Shown here piece after piece: positions 21,201-30,690 of a stretch of 64,000 nucleotides of DNA (within the stretch, counting starts at the first letter, position 1; each line of letters opens with the position of its first letter). Source of the DNA: Platanthera guangdongensis (taxonomy: Eukaryota > Streptophyta > Magnoliopsida > Asparagales > Orchidaceae); contig CM077158.1 in NCBI GenBank assembly GCA_039583875.1, forward strand, positions 243,397,447 to 243,461,446, read 5' to 3'. The translations under genes and the position numbers were made by a program. The notes below the pieces were generated by a model that saw only the letters and a program-made list of their open reading frames with translations, was not told the origin of the DNA and searched no databases.

Positions 21201-24111
21201 CTTTGTATTTACACCAAGTGAACATATATACGAGGTTGGCTTTCTCCATTTCTACAAATACAAACATTCTTGCATCAACAATACCCCATCACTCGTTTTC
21301 ATGTGTTTTGTATTTGGTGATACATAATTTTTCACCGGGGATGGCAAGTGGTAGCGTTACCGTCGTCATTGTTATAAACAAATCATGTTTTTTTTTAGTT
21401 AAGAACATTGTGGTTTTAGGGTTGCCAATTATGCCCGTTTCTCGAAACTCACTCGATAGTGTCTTAAGTTTTAACAGTTTTCAGACTTAAGTTGGTTAGC
21501 TCCAACCCAAAGATGTCTTGCAGTAAACTTTTTCAATTCAACGCAAAATCTATATATGATATTTGTATGTATGTGTCTCGCTAGAACTCACTCCTATTGT
21601 AGTTCTCTTTTCATACTGTGCCAACTCAACAATGTTTTGTTCCCATCCAGAAACCTCCTCGCACTTCATAGAATGGCCACCCTAAGGCATGATGAACTGG
21701 GACAGGTTTGCAGCTTGTAGCATTAGTTTTCTGTGTATTTTGTGTGGAAGATGCTAATTATATTTGGATGATGGCAGGAAACTCTTCTCAATCTTCTTCT
21801 CAGGAACTACCTTCACTACAATTTTTATGATCAAGCGGAAAAGCTAAGGTCCATGGTACTGCGTTTAGAAGCCCATTCAAATCCGCAGGTAATGTATTTT
21901 ATTATTTAACTCTATTCTTGATTGAATTTTTCGTATTGGTTCTTTACCTTCTTATTACTCAAGTTGGCAATATAGCCCCAGATCGGGTAATTCATATAGC
22001 CATGAGCACTTAATACTAGATTCTGAGGCCCTCCACCTCACTGCGTTTAAGAAAAGTTCATGTTTGTGGGGGCGTGGTGAGAATATATTCCTCCACCACA
22101 CTGAATTAAAAGAAAATTGTGTTACTATGCCAGAGATACATGTGACAGAATGAGATGAGAATATCCTCCACCTCACTGGATTTACGAGAAAGTTCATCTA
22201 TTAGAGGTCAAGGATACTATACATTATGGGGCGTACTGAGAATATAATCCTTGATTTGGAAACTAATGTAGCCTTGTGTACTTAAGATTGTTCCTTTTGG
22301 GTTGGATGCATAAACTATAACATACATCAAAGCAAGATTGGCCCAAGTGCCCATTCCCATTTCAACGGATTTTTAAAAAATACATGTTAGAGTCCAAACC
22401 CTACACGAGACTGAGTGTGCCGAGGCAGAGTGGGCTTTAATTTGATCTTATGCTCCTCTACATAAGAGTTGGATACATAGGTCCTAGTAGCCCCCCAAAA
22501 GTAGCATGTTAAATTTAAAATTTTTGCATGTTTTATGTCAATTTCTGTCAGTTATATTGTGCTAAGAATTCCAAGAATTCAGTATAAGGAGTAATGGGGA
22601 GACAAAGGGTTGGGGATGAAGAACAAGATTAAAGAAAGCATAAAATGAAAGGGAAGGCATTAAGAAGCCATTCTCATGTCATTCATGGCATATGTAAATT
22701 ACAATTCTTTAGGCCCTATTTATAGAAAATCAACTTTACCCCTTCCAAATGTTAAAATATATCAGATTTGTTTTTTTAGGGCGCTGTTATTAGCACCGCA
22801 GTTTTGGTTAATCGCACCGCACTCTCTCCTAATTTTTCGCGCCTTTTGGAAATACGTCTTGTACATGCATTTTTAGGAAAAGTGTTCAACACGAAAGTTG
22901 TAGATCTCGACGAGATCTACAACTTTCGTGTTGAACACTTTTCCTAAAAATGCATGTGCAAGGCGTATTTCCAAAAGACGCGAAACCTGGGCGTATTTCC
23001 AAAGTACGCCTTGTACATGCATTTTTAGGAAGTGTTCAACACGAAAGTTGTAGATCTACAACTTTCGTGTTGAATATTTTTTCTAAAAATGCATATACAA
23101 GACGTATTTCCAAAAGACGCAAAAAATTAAGAGAGTGCAGTGCGACTAGCCAAAACTACGGTGCTAATAACATCGCTCTTTTTTTATGATGCCCTTAAGA
23201 AGGGCGAATAGAACCCAAACACAGTTATTTTGACGCAAAAAACCCAATTTAAGTGCGAAAATCTTGTTTTTTTTATTCAGTTTTGCCGCTATATGTTCTA
23301 TCTGGGCAAGATAACAACCATTCAGCTTGAGTATACCAATGCCAAAGAGAGTCTCCTGCAAGCTGCCCGGAAGGCTCCAAAGGCTGCCCGAGGATTCCGA
23401 ATTCAATGCAACAAATGGGCCATCATAGTTCGATTGCTCCTTGGCGAAATCCCTGAGAGGACAGTCTTCATGCAGAAAGGCATGAAGAAGGCTTTGACTC
23501 CCTACTTTGAGCTCACAAATGTGAGCTTCAATTCCCATCTTTTCATTCTTCTCCTCTGTCACCTACATGCATTCTGACATTTTAAAGTTTTGCTCCAGGC
23601 TGTAAGAATTGGTGACCTGGAGCTTTTCCGCTCGGTTGCTGATAAATTTTCGACCACATTTAGCTCGGACAGGACTAACAATTTGATCGTGAGGCTGCGC
23701 CATAACGTGATACGCACAGGGCTCCGCAACATTAGTATTTCGTACTCACGTATATCTCTTCCCGACGTAGCGAAGAAGCTGAGGTTGGACTCCAGCAACC
23801 CGGTGGCCGATGCCGAGAGCATCGTGGCCAAGGCAATCAGGGACGGGGCGATCGATGCGACCATCGACCACGTAAACGGGTGGATGATATCGAAGGAGAC
23901 CGGCGACATCTATTCCACGAATGAGCCACAGATTGCTTTCCATTCCCGAATCGTGTTCTGCCTGAATATGCACAATGAGGCGGTGAAAGCGTTGAGGTTT
24001 CCGCCAAATTCTCACAAGGAGAAGGAGAGCGCGGAGAAGCGGCGGGAAAGGCAACAACAGGAGCAGGAGCTGGCCAATCATATCGCCGAGGAGGAAGATG
24101 ACGATTTCTAA
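15234..24111 (+). CDS. RPN3: 26S proteasome non-ATPase regulatory subunit 3 (RPN3/PSMD3), six 3' exons
   Basis: RPN3 is a PCI-domain scaffold subunit of the 19S lid of the 26S proteasome (cytosol and nucleus). Exons by splice signals and homology: 15234-15371 ([13 protein letters not shown]), 15477-15613 ([14 protein letters not shown]), 21651-21705, 21778-21888 ([15 protein letters not shown]), 23281-23520 ([19 protein letters not shown]) and 23599-24111. The last carries the PCI winged-helix part ([20 protein letters not shown]) and the acidic end EEEDDDF before TAA at 24109. All introns are GT-AG, and all junctions keep frame. The exons match plant RPN3 from about residue 113 to its end. 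The N-terminal exon is not in the window, because 1-15233 is transposon DNA; it presumably lies further left. Intron 3 (15614-21650) holds a Copia element. No lesion is visible, so the gene is probably functional if the first exon is present. Confidence 0.95.
15981..16164 (+). repeat. 5' LTR of copia-1
   Basis: 184 bp with a TATATATATG stretch near 16090-16100. Differs from the 3' LTR at two single bases. Confidence 0.95.
16165..16180 (+). other. Primer-binding site of copia-1
   Basis: TGGTATCAGAGCCAGG immediately follows the 5' LTR: the standard plant initiator tRNA-Met complement. Confidence 0.92.
16780..16950 (+). repeat. GC-rich tandem repeat in the copia-1 leader
   Basis: A unit of about 20 bp of the form CCGCGGCCTCCTCCAGTCCG repeats imperfectly across the second half of the 800-bp leader between the primer-binding site and the gag ATG. 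CCGCGG and TCCAGTCCG spaced variants occur from about 16180 on. The composition keeps long frames open, but no protein family is recognisable. Confidence 0.7.
16984..21092 (+). pseudogene. copia-1 Gag-Pol polyprotein with one frameshift and one stop
   Basis: Starts at ATG 16984. Gag (residues about 1-270) ends with the CCHC knuckle [14 protein letters not shown]. The protease active site is [14 protein letters not shown] one-base deletion near 18083 (a CCC where CCCC is expected) shifts frame. The next frame carries the GAG pre-integrase block LYLLDD...HRRLGHAPL and stops at TGA 18546-18548, where a Trp codon (SDIWGPY) is expected. Integrase continues with [21 protein letters not shown] and [17 protein letters not shown] follows with [20 protein letters not shown] and the catalytic YVDDILLTG. 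RNase H holds [18 protein letters not shown] and [20 protein letters not shown]. The last stop lies inside the 3' LTR. Two repairs would open the whole frame, consistent with its youth. Confidence 0.93.
21060..21072 (+). other. Polypurine tract of copia-1
   Basis: GCGGGGGAG directly precedes the 3' LTR start at 21073; it overlaps the end of the coding frame. Confidence 0.7.
21073..21256 (+). repeat. 3' LTR of copia-1
   Basis: 184 bp, followed by the duplication AATAC (21257-21261) and then RPN3 intron sequence. Confidence 0.95.
22779..23178. mobile_element. Double-hairpin MITE, copy 1 (RPN3 intron 5)
   Basis: 400 bp with terminal inverted repeats of about 32 bp (GGGCGCTGTTATTAGCACCG at the left; the complement of the right end reads GAGCGATGTTATTAGCACCG) and the 8-bp flanking duplication TTTTTTTA (22771-22778, 23179-23186). 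Inside are two consecutive foldbacks, each pairing a TTGTACATGCATTTTTAGG...ACGAAAGTTGTAGATC arm with its complement (22857-22958 and about 23009-23105). There is no coding capacity. An 8-bp duplication suggests hAT-type mobilisation, but the T-rich site makes the length uncertain. Confidence 0.85.
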
Positions 24112-24462
24112 AGCTTTTGCATGAGTTTTAGTGTTTGTTTTGGATTTTGAAGCAGTATTTATGTGAGTTTAGTTTTGTTGGAAAAAAGATACAAAACTTC
24201 TCCTTCTATTCATTTTCTGTAATATTTTTCCACATACCAACTATGGATTATTTATAAATTACATTTCAATTATTTTTTGATGTTTAGCTAATAATTTTTT
24301 TTCAGTATCAAAATTTAATTTAAAATGGCTCACAGAAAATGGAAGGACTCACCAAAAGGAAATGATTGCTTGGAATATCAAACCTTAGGGCATGTTTGGG
24401 AGAAAAGTAGGCTCTATTTGGGACTCTGGGACGGTTTTAAAACTGCGAAATGAATTTTTAAA

Positions 24463-24866
24463 GGGCGCTGCTATTCGCACCACAATTTTGGTTATTCGCA
24501 CTGCACTTTTTTTCTAATTTTTTGTGCATTTTGAAAATACGCCTTGTACCTGTATTTTTAGGAAAAGTGTTCAACACGAAAGTTGTAGATCTACAACTTT
24601 CGTGTTGAACGCTTTTTCTAAAAATGCATGTATAAGGCGTACTTGGTAAATACGTTCAGGTTTTGCGCCTTTTGGAAATACACTTTGTACATTCATTTTT
24701 TAGGAAAAGTGTTCGACACTAAAGTTGTAGATATTGTCGAGATCTACAACTTTCGTGATGAACACTTTTCCTAAAAATGCATGTACAAAGCGTTATTTTC
24801 AAAAGACACGAAAAATTAGGAGAAAGTGCAGTGCGATAGCTAAAACTGCGGTGCGGGATAGCAGCG
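24463..24866. mobile_element. Double-hairpin MITE, copy 2 (just downstream of RPN3)
   Basis: 404 bp, same family as 22779-23178: same terminal repeats (GGGCGCTGCTATTCGCACC...GGTGCGGGATAGCAGCG), same two internal foldbacks, flanked by TTTTTAAA (24455-24462 and 24867-24874). It begins about 350 bp after the RPN3 stop, so it may be transcribed as part of a longer 3' UTR or read-through product. Confidence 0.85.
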
Positions 24867-26066
24867 TTTTTAAAACTGTATTTTTAAAAATGAAGGTGTG
24901 TTTGAGACTTTGCGTAACTTTTAAAGGTGATAGGTTAATATTAATCAATTAATGAATTAATGAATTAATATTAATTAAATGATAATTAATTATTAATTAA
25001 TTTCTCCCATTTCTCCCTATTATAAAATCTAAGCGCCAATAGAAATCAACTTTCTCCGTATCATTATTTGAGCTTCTTCATTCAATGTCTCCAACCCCAC
25101 ATTCGCCCATGACTTTGTACTCGTCAACCCAATGATCTTACCGTTGCAATGGAGGCTATCCACATAGTCAAAGCAAATTTCTCGATCCGACCGATGGACT
25201 GGTCTTGTTTCCCTCCGACCGCTCCCAACACCTTGAGTCAGTCCACATTCATTCCTCCAATTCTGCCGCAGCTTTCTCTCGGGATCCGCCACATACAGCT
25301 TCCCTCCAAACCAGTCCTCCTCCCTTGGCACCCGCGACCACCGTCCCCCAATCGCCACTCAACGTAGGAGTACAATGATCTGCGCAATAAGGATTAGTGC
25401 TTCGGCTGCAAGCAACTCTATTCTCTAACGCATGACTTCCTGCTTAAGGATTTGCGGGTTCTCATGCGCGACAAAGTGGACGAAGTTACAGCCGTTGACT
25501 GTAACAATTCAGTTTTGGTTGATTTTTAAGCAAAACCGCAAATCGAACCACCCTTATGTTGTTTCAAAAATTTAGAAATGAACCGAACCATCCAAACAAT
25601 TGGAATCAAATCGACTCGAACCGAATGCCTCGATTTTGGTGGCTTTAAAAAGAAATATGAATACATAATCTTTGAGAAATTTTTTAAAAATACATAGTTG
25701 CATGCTTACATACATGACGTTTATCACCGTGACTCACGTGAGAAGAGAAGCAATGCGACTCCAGTTAATAACTTATGTTACACAAATTAAGTTTTTATTA
25801 AACTATTATTGAGCCAGCCTCATGCCCAAATAAATCAAACATTTTATGATACTAAACTACTAATATTAATGCAAGTGCTAATACGGTTCAATTCGACCGG
25901 CTTCGATTCGACATTCAAAACGTGAACTGAATCACGTGTTTTTACAAAAATTGGAAACATGATAAAACCACAAGTCTACAAAAACGAACCCAACCATGCA
26001 ATTTGATTTGATCTGATTCAATTCAATTAGGCGATTCTGTTGGTTCCGACTTATAACAACTATTTA
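24867..26066. other. RPN3-murG spacer with possible decayed retroelement piece
   Basis: 24930-25010 is a TTAATT-rich repeat. Around 25370-25540 one frame reads a LRNKD-CFGCKQLYSLTHD-like stretch that resembles the end of a gypsy Gag, but with a stop, so only a weak call. The rest shows no gene. Confidence 0.35.
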
Positions 26067-26113
26067 GGCTCAGTTTGAGGAGACTTATTTTCACCGATCA
26101 AACGGTTACGAAC
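26067..26113. mobile_element. One end of a small MITE
   Basis: GGCTCAGTTTGAGGAGACTT and the following bases match the left end of the complete MITE at 30189-30283. The right half is missing. Confidence 0.5.
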
Positions 26114-27419
26114 AATTAATCGAATCTTAATTAAGATAATTAAGATCCAGTTCAAGCATTTTCATTGCTTTCTTTGCTTCTCGGTTCTTACAGCATATTC
26201 GTAATTGAAATTGCATAATTTTTTTTCGGAAATTACAATTATACCCTCTTTGTTTACTTGCAGGCTCCCAAATTAGGGCGGGGTACTTCTGTAATTTCGT
26301 CTTGGCCCGGACGGCTACACGTTTAAAAATCATAATCGTCTTGCCTTCATCCACCTCGCTCTCAGATTCGTCGCCGTCGCTCTAAATCCCGCCCGATGTC
26401 GTCTTTCTCCGTTCCGCCACCCATCACTCCGCCGATGGCCGCCGCCGCCGCCGCCGCCTCACTTCTCTCTTTCTACAAACCGGCGAAGCGCCGGCCGCTT
26501 ACGTTTTCTCCCGGAAGCGTAATCCATCTAAGGAAACGTGCGCCGCCGTTAAGGCCTCAAGCTATAGCCGCCGGAGAACAACACTCTTCCGATCTCTGTA
26601 TAGTAGTATCCTGCGGCGGATCCGTGGCCATATATTCCCTGCCCTCGCCATCGCTGACGAGCTCCATGCCGTCCGTCCCGATGCCCGCATCGTCTTCCTC
26701 GGCACCGTCACGGCATGGAGAGCGACGTCGTCCCTTCTGCCGGATACGAGTTCGTACCTATCCCTAAGGCCCGCCTCGCTCGTCCCTTCCTCTCCCCTCT
26801 CAATCTCCTCTTCCCCTTTCAACTCCTCCGCTCCATCGCGGCCAGCGCCGTCGTCCTTTCGCGCCTCCGCCCTAAAATTGTCATCGGCACCGGCGCCTAC
26901 GTATCCGCCCCGATCCTGCTTCGCCGCTGTCATCTCCGGAATCAAGCTCGTCATTCAGGAGCAAAATTGCTACCCGGGAATCACCAACCGTGCCCTAGCG
27001 CCCTATGCCGAGAAGATTTCATCGCCTTCAATGCTTGCTTAAAGTATTTCCCCAGAGATAAAAGTTTGGTTTGTGGAAACCCTCGCCGGCTTAGTGGTGG
27101 CTCCGGCGGCGGCGTGTCCCAAGCCGAGGCTCGGCTGCATTTCTTCCCCGAATCTGGTGGCACAGATTTGGAAGAGAGAGCTGTGGTTGTTCTTGTGCTC
27201 GGGGGGTTCCACCGGAGCTAATGCCATGAATCTTGCTTTCTTGGATATTTGCTACGATATACTGGTAGAGAATGAACGTATGTTCATCATATGGCAGACA
27301 GGGTCAGAGTGGTTCGACGAGGTCCAAAGCATTGCAAAGTTCATCCCCGATTGTTGCTTACCCGTGAGTAGTTCTTGCAATGGTTTGCATCTTCAATTTA
27401 TTATAGGGACTCCACGTTC

Positions 27420-27863
27420 TTAAATTGCAAGTTTTATCGTACTGCATTTAGATCAGCAATGCTTTTTGGTTCTGAGTGTTGGGTAGTGATTGTGTACATG
27501 AGCAAAAAATGGAGGTGCGGAGATGAGAATGTTTAGGTGAATGTGTGGACATACGAGACTTGATAAAATTAGGAATGAATGTATCAGGATAAGATAGGAG
27601 TAACACCAATTGTAGAGAGATAAAGAAGGTCGACTAGAATGATTGACACGTAGAAAGGAGGCATTAGAGGCACCTGTTACGTTGTGAGAGTTTAGTCACT
27701 GACATGTTAAATGAGGGAGGAGTAGACCAATAAAGACTTGGAAGTAACTGTAAGGAAAGACATGATTAGTTAGGGATTAATGAGATTATGATTAAAGTAG
27801 GGCACAATGACGACAAAGGATCCATATAGCGACCCCACTATAGTGGGAAAAAGGCTTAAAGTG
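27420..27863 (+). mobile_element. LINE (RTE-type) 3' fragment inside murG
   Basis: Homologous to 33350-33812 over its whole length. It begins at the FYRTA.R.A..GSECW stretch of the reverse transcriptase C-terminal region and ends at GACCCCACTATAGTGGGA, the shared 3' terminus. It carries more indels than the other copy. It lies just past the last readable base of the murG first exon. Confidence 0.75.
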
Positions 27864-28379
27864 TTTTTTAGATAGGAGCCAGTGATGAGAAATTGAAGAA
27901 TAAGGGAAGAAAAATAAGAGGGTGGGAGAAAGGGAATAAACTAAATCAATCCCCAGATAAAATGTACTAGCCCAATGTGTTCAAACCAAAGACTAAAAGC
28001 CCACATAGGGGCCATTGTATTTTCCTCACTCGGAACCCACTTGCACTTGCAACCTCCAACGAATCATCGCGAGACCTTCTCCCGCCACTTCTTTAGCCCG
28101 CGAACATCGTCCAGAAATCGTTGAACTCGAAAAACCCTATCTTCATCACACGAGTGCCACTCCGACTGTCTTCAAGCTCTGTTTGTGCGATCTATCCGCG
28201 CTGGCTCTCTCCAACTCCTAACTCACAGAACTTGTCGTCTTTGTGTTCCCAGCCACGAGACTCGCTGCTTGGAGTACTCCTGCGCCGGAACTTGCCAGCC
28301 TGAAGAACTCCTGCTCGTTGAATTCACCTACAACTCTGCATTTTCCTGTGTGCTTTTGCAGGCTCTCCCGTGAATTCAC

Positions 28380-29290
28380 TAGCTCTTATGCCATGCTCAC
28401 TGATCCTACTTGTTTTGATCTATGGCAATCTGCCGTTCTTTCCACTCCGCCAACATTGGCTCTTCCCATAATTGTTTCCAGTGCCTCTGGAAATCTTGAG
28501 ACAACTTCAAAATAACTGGACCAAATTTATTCGATTGGAGTTTCTATACTCTTCTCATGACCCGACTCTCCCTCATATGCAGATTGAGATGCCAGTGAAG
28601 TTCTTGTTCGTATGTTTGCAACAATCTTTCTGATGCATGTTTGCTCATCTTCCGTTATGATGACACTATGAGACAAATGAGATCATCTTGCTACCCTTTA
28701 CTTCAAGGATGCCAAAACATCTCATATATACACCCTATATTCTGATCTATTACTCGGCCAACTTTCTCTCTTGAGCTTCGTATCAGAAAGTTCAGTCTCT
28801 TAGCCAGGATTCTCCAGCATCGATCCTTCTCTGCTGACCTTACCACTCAGCCAAAACATTTCAGGAATTTCTGGTGGTTTACTATCTTCTCTGTTTTCCA
28901 GACTTCCTATAGATGATTTACCAATAGACATTGGGAGAACCTGACACTCAAACTTGGATGCAATTACCGTTCGCATCTCTGTTGTTACCAACCTTCTGCA
29001 ATGACCTTCAATTGCATCCCCTTTGCCCTCTGACAATTGTGCTCATTCGGCGGCCGTGGAGCTCAATGTTGTCGGGGAGGGTGCAATGGGGTCGTGAGAG
29101 ATTTTGTTCTTTTTGCTCCTATTGTGGACGACTTGGCCATCTTATCGAGAAATGCTTTGTGAAACACCCTCACCTCTGTCCTCAGGCCCATGTCAGTACT
29201 ACTACTCCTGAGACTTTCGTCTCACCATCCACCCCGCCGCCAAAGTTCGGTCGTTTTTCTCATGGGAGGATATCGAGTGTTGAAGCCAAA
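28380..29290 (+). pseudogene. Copia-type Gag remnant
   Basis: Across several frames one reads blocks typical of plant Copia Gag: a LATLYFKDAKTSHIYTLYSD stretch near 28690-28745, then a CCHC knuckle CSYCGRLGHLIEKC near 29110-29160 followed by a proline-rich linker. Stops and shifts break it. No LTR, protease or RT is seen before the gap at 29360. It fills the place of missing murG introns or exons. Confidence 0.55.
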
Positions 29291-29359
29291 ATTGACCTCT
29301 GTGGAGTTCGGGGTCCCTAGAAGGGGTGACCTCACACCTAATACACCGGAGGAAGTCAC

Positions 29360-29859
29360 NNNNNNNNNNNNNNNNNNNNNNNNNNNNNNNNNNNNNNNNN
29401 NNNNNNNNNNNNNNNNNNNNNNNNNNNNNNNNNNNNNNNNNNNNNNNNNNNNNNNNNNNNNNNNNNNNNNNNNNNNNNNNNNNNNNNNNNNNNNNNNNNN
29501 NNNNNNNNNNNNNNNNNNNNNNNNNNNNNNNNNNNNNNNNNNNNNNNNNNNNNNNNNNNNNNNNNNNNNNNNNNNNNNNNNNNNNNNNNNNNNNNNNNNN
29601 NNNNNNNNNNNNNNNNNNNNNNNNNNNNNNNNNNNNNNNNNNNNNNNNNNNNNNNNNNNNNNNNNNNNNNNNNNNNNNNNNNNNNNNNNNNNNNNNNNNN
29701 NNNNNNNNNNNNNNNNNNNNNNNNNNNNNNNNNNNNNNNNNNNNNNNNNNNNNNNNNNNNNNNNNNNNNNNNNNNNNNNNNNNNNNNNNNNNNNNNNNNN
29801 NNNNNNNNNNNNNNNNNNNNNNNNNNNNNNNNNNNNNNNNNNNNNNNNNNNNNNNNNNN
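29360..29859. other. Assembly gap of 500 N
   Basis: Exactly 500 unknown bases, a conventional placeholder length, so the real gap size is unknown. It sits between the murG 5' exon and its last two exons and may hide the missing exons. Confidence 0.99.
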
Positions 29860-30188
29860 GCGCAGGTCTTAACAGAGGATGAACTTGATTCCACTAGTCT
29901 AGAACAGTCATCATAATGTGCTAGGTATGTGCAGTCTCTGACTAAAATTTGTGTCATTTTTGATGCCTGAGATCGAACATCCGATCTCCTAGATAAGGGT
30001 CTTTCATCAGAGCTCTCAACACTAACGGAGCTGTAGATCTCCTAGGAAGTGCACGCGAGTCATCTATTAAAAAAGACAATATTGTGTGCGGTTCAAGTCA
30101 ATATGGGTTTAGGTGAATTATGATTGACATACTTCTAGTAATGTGAGGATTATGTCTTTACATATATACAGGCATATCTACATACATA

Positions 30189-30283
30189 GGCTCCGTTTGG
30201 GGGGACTTATTTTCACCTGTCAAGCGGTTACGACTGCATGTAGCGGACCGGTGAAAATAAAGTCCCCCCCCCCAAACAGAGCC
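30189..30283. mobile_element. 95-bp MITE
   Basis: Terminal inverted repeats of about 28 bp: GGCTCCGTTTGGGGGGACTT on the left, and the complement of the right end reads GGCTCTGTTTGGGGGG with extra G. A possible ATA duplication flanks it. It lies in the last murG intron. A partial copy is at 26067. Confidence 0.7.
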
Positions 30284-30651
30284 ATAGTGTTATTTACCGG
30301 AACCTCCCCTCGAAGTTTGCGTAATTACAGCTTGCATCCCTCTAAACTTTTGAAATTACGATCACCCCCCTAAACCTATACCTTTCTCAACATCCATGCC
30401 CAAAAAGACATGATGATTTGCTCCAAGAGGATACTTTTGTGCATGGATGCTATGAAATGTAAACATTGAGAGGAGGTTTTTGTAATTTCGAAGGCATATA
30501 CACTTATTTACTCTTTTTATATATATTTATGTATAATTTTATTGTAGGTGATAATAAACTGATGGAAGAAATGTCTGAGAAGGCAAGGAGAGCTGCACGA
30601 CCCCATGCTGCAACTGATATAGCTGAATGCATTCTCTCCATGTTGGATTAG

Positions 30652-30652
<1 letters not shown>

Positions 30653-30690
<38 letters not shown>
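30653..30690 (+). repeat. Poly-C run of 38 bases
   Basis: Uninterrupted C from 30653 to 30690, two bases after the murG stop codon. Shorter C runs occur at 30265-30274 and 32851-32861. A run this long is rare in plant DNA and its length is unreliable in sequencing. Confidence 0.9.

Larger units (their letters stand above)
15981..21256 (+). mobile_element. Young Ty1/Copia retrotransposon (copia-1) in an RPN3 intron
   Basis: TGTTGG...TTCTACA LTRs of 184 bp each (15981-16164 and 21073-21256) differ at two positions by eye, about 1%. The flanking duplication is AATAC (15976-15980 and 21257-21261). It has a tRNA-Met primer-binding site, a gag-protease-integrase-RT-RNase H order diagnostic of Copia, and a purine tract before the 3' LTR. 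It is inserted in the same orientation as RPN3. Only two coding lesions are seen, so insertion is recent. Confidence 0.96.
26396..30651 (+). pseudogene. murG: Plastid MurG homologue (lipid II-type GlcNAc transferase), frameshifted
   Basis: Bacterial MurG adds GlcNAc to lipid I in peptidoglycan synthesis; plant homologues are plastid-targeted. The start ATG 26396 leads an Ala/Pro/Arg-rich, transit-peptide-like segment of about 60 residues. Across frames one then reads the MurG N-domain: CGGS.GHI, ALAIADELHAVRPDARIVFLG, MESDVVPSAGYEF, RPKIVIGTGAYVSAP, KLVIQEQNCYPGITNRALAP, FIAFNACLKYFPRDK, GNP.RL, and VVVLVLGGSTGANAMN, ending at a donor near 27364. Single-base deletions are inferred near 26619, 26712, 27015 and 27340, and insertions near 26914 and 27203. 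Late exons: 29860-29921 (LTEDELDSTSLEQS, two more deletions) and 30548-30651 (DNKLMEEMSEKARRAARP...CILSMLD, stop TAG 30649). Middle exons are not seen; 27420-29300 is transposon debris and 29360-29859 is unsequenced. Confidence 0.85.

Noticed and set aside
24734..24952. Short frame in MITE copy 2
   Set aside because: Runs through the foldback arm; no conservation as protein between the two MITE copies.
29190..29957. Frames of 200 or more codons across the gap
   Set aside because: Made mostly of unknown bases; only the murG exon piece after 29859 is real.
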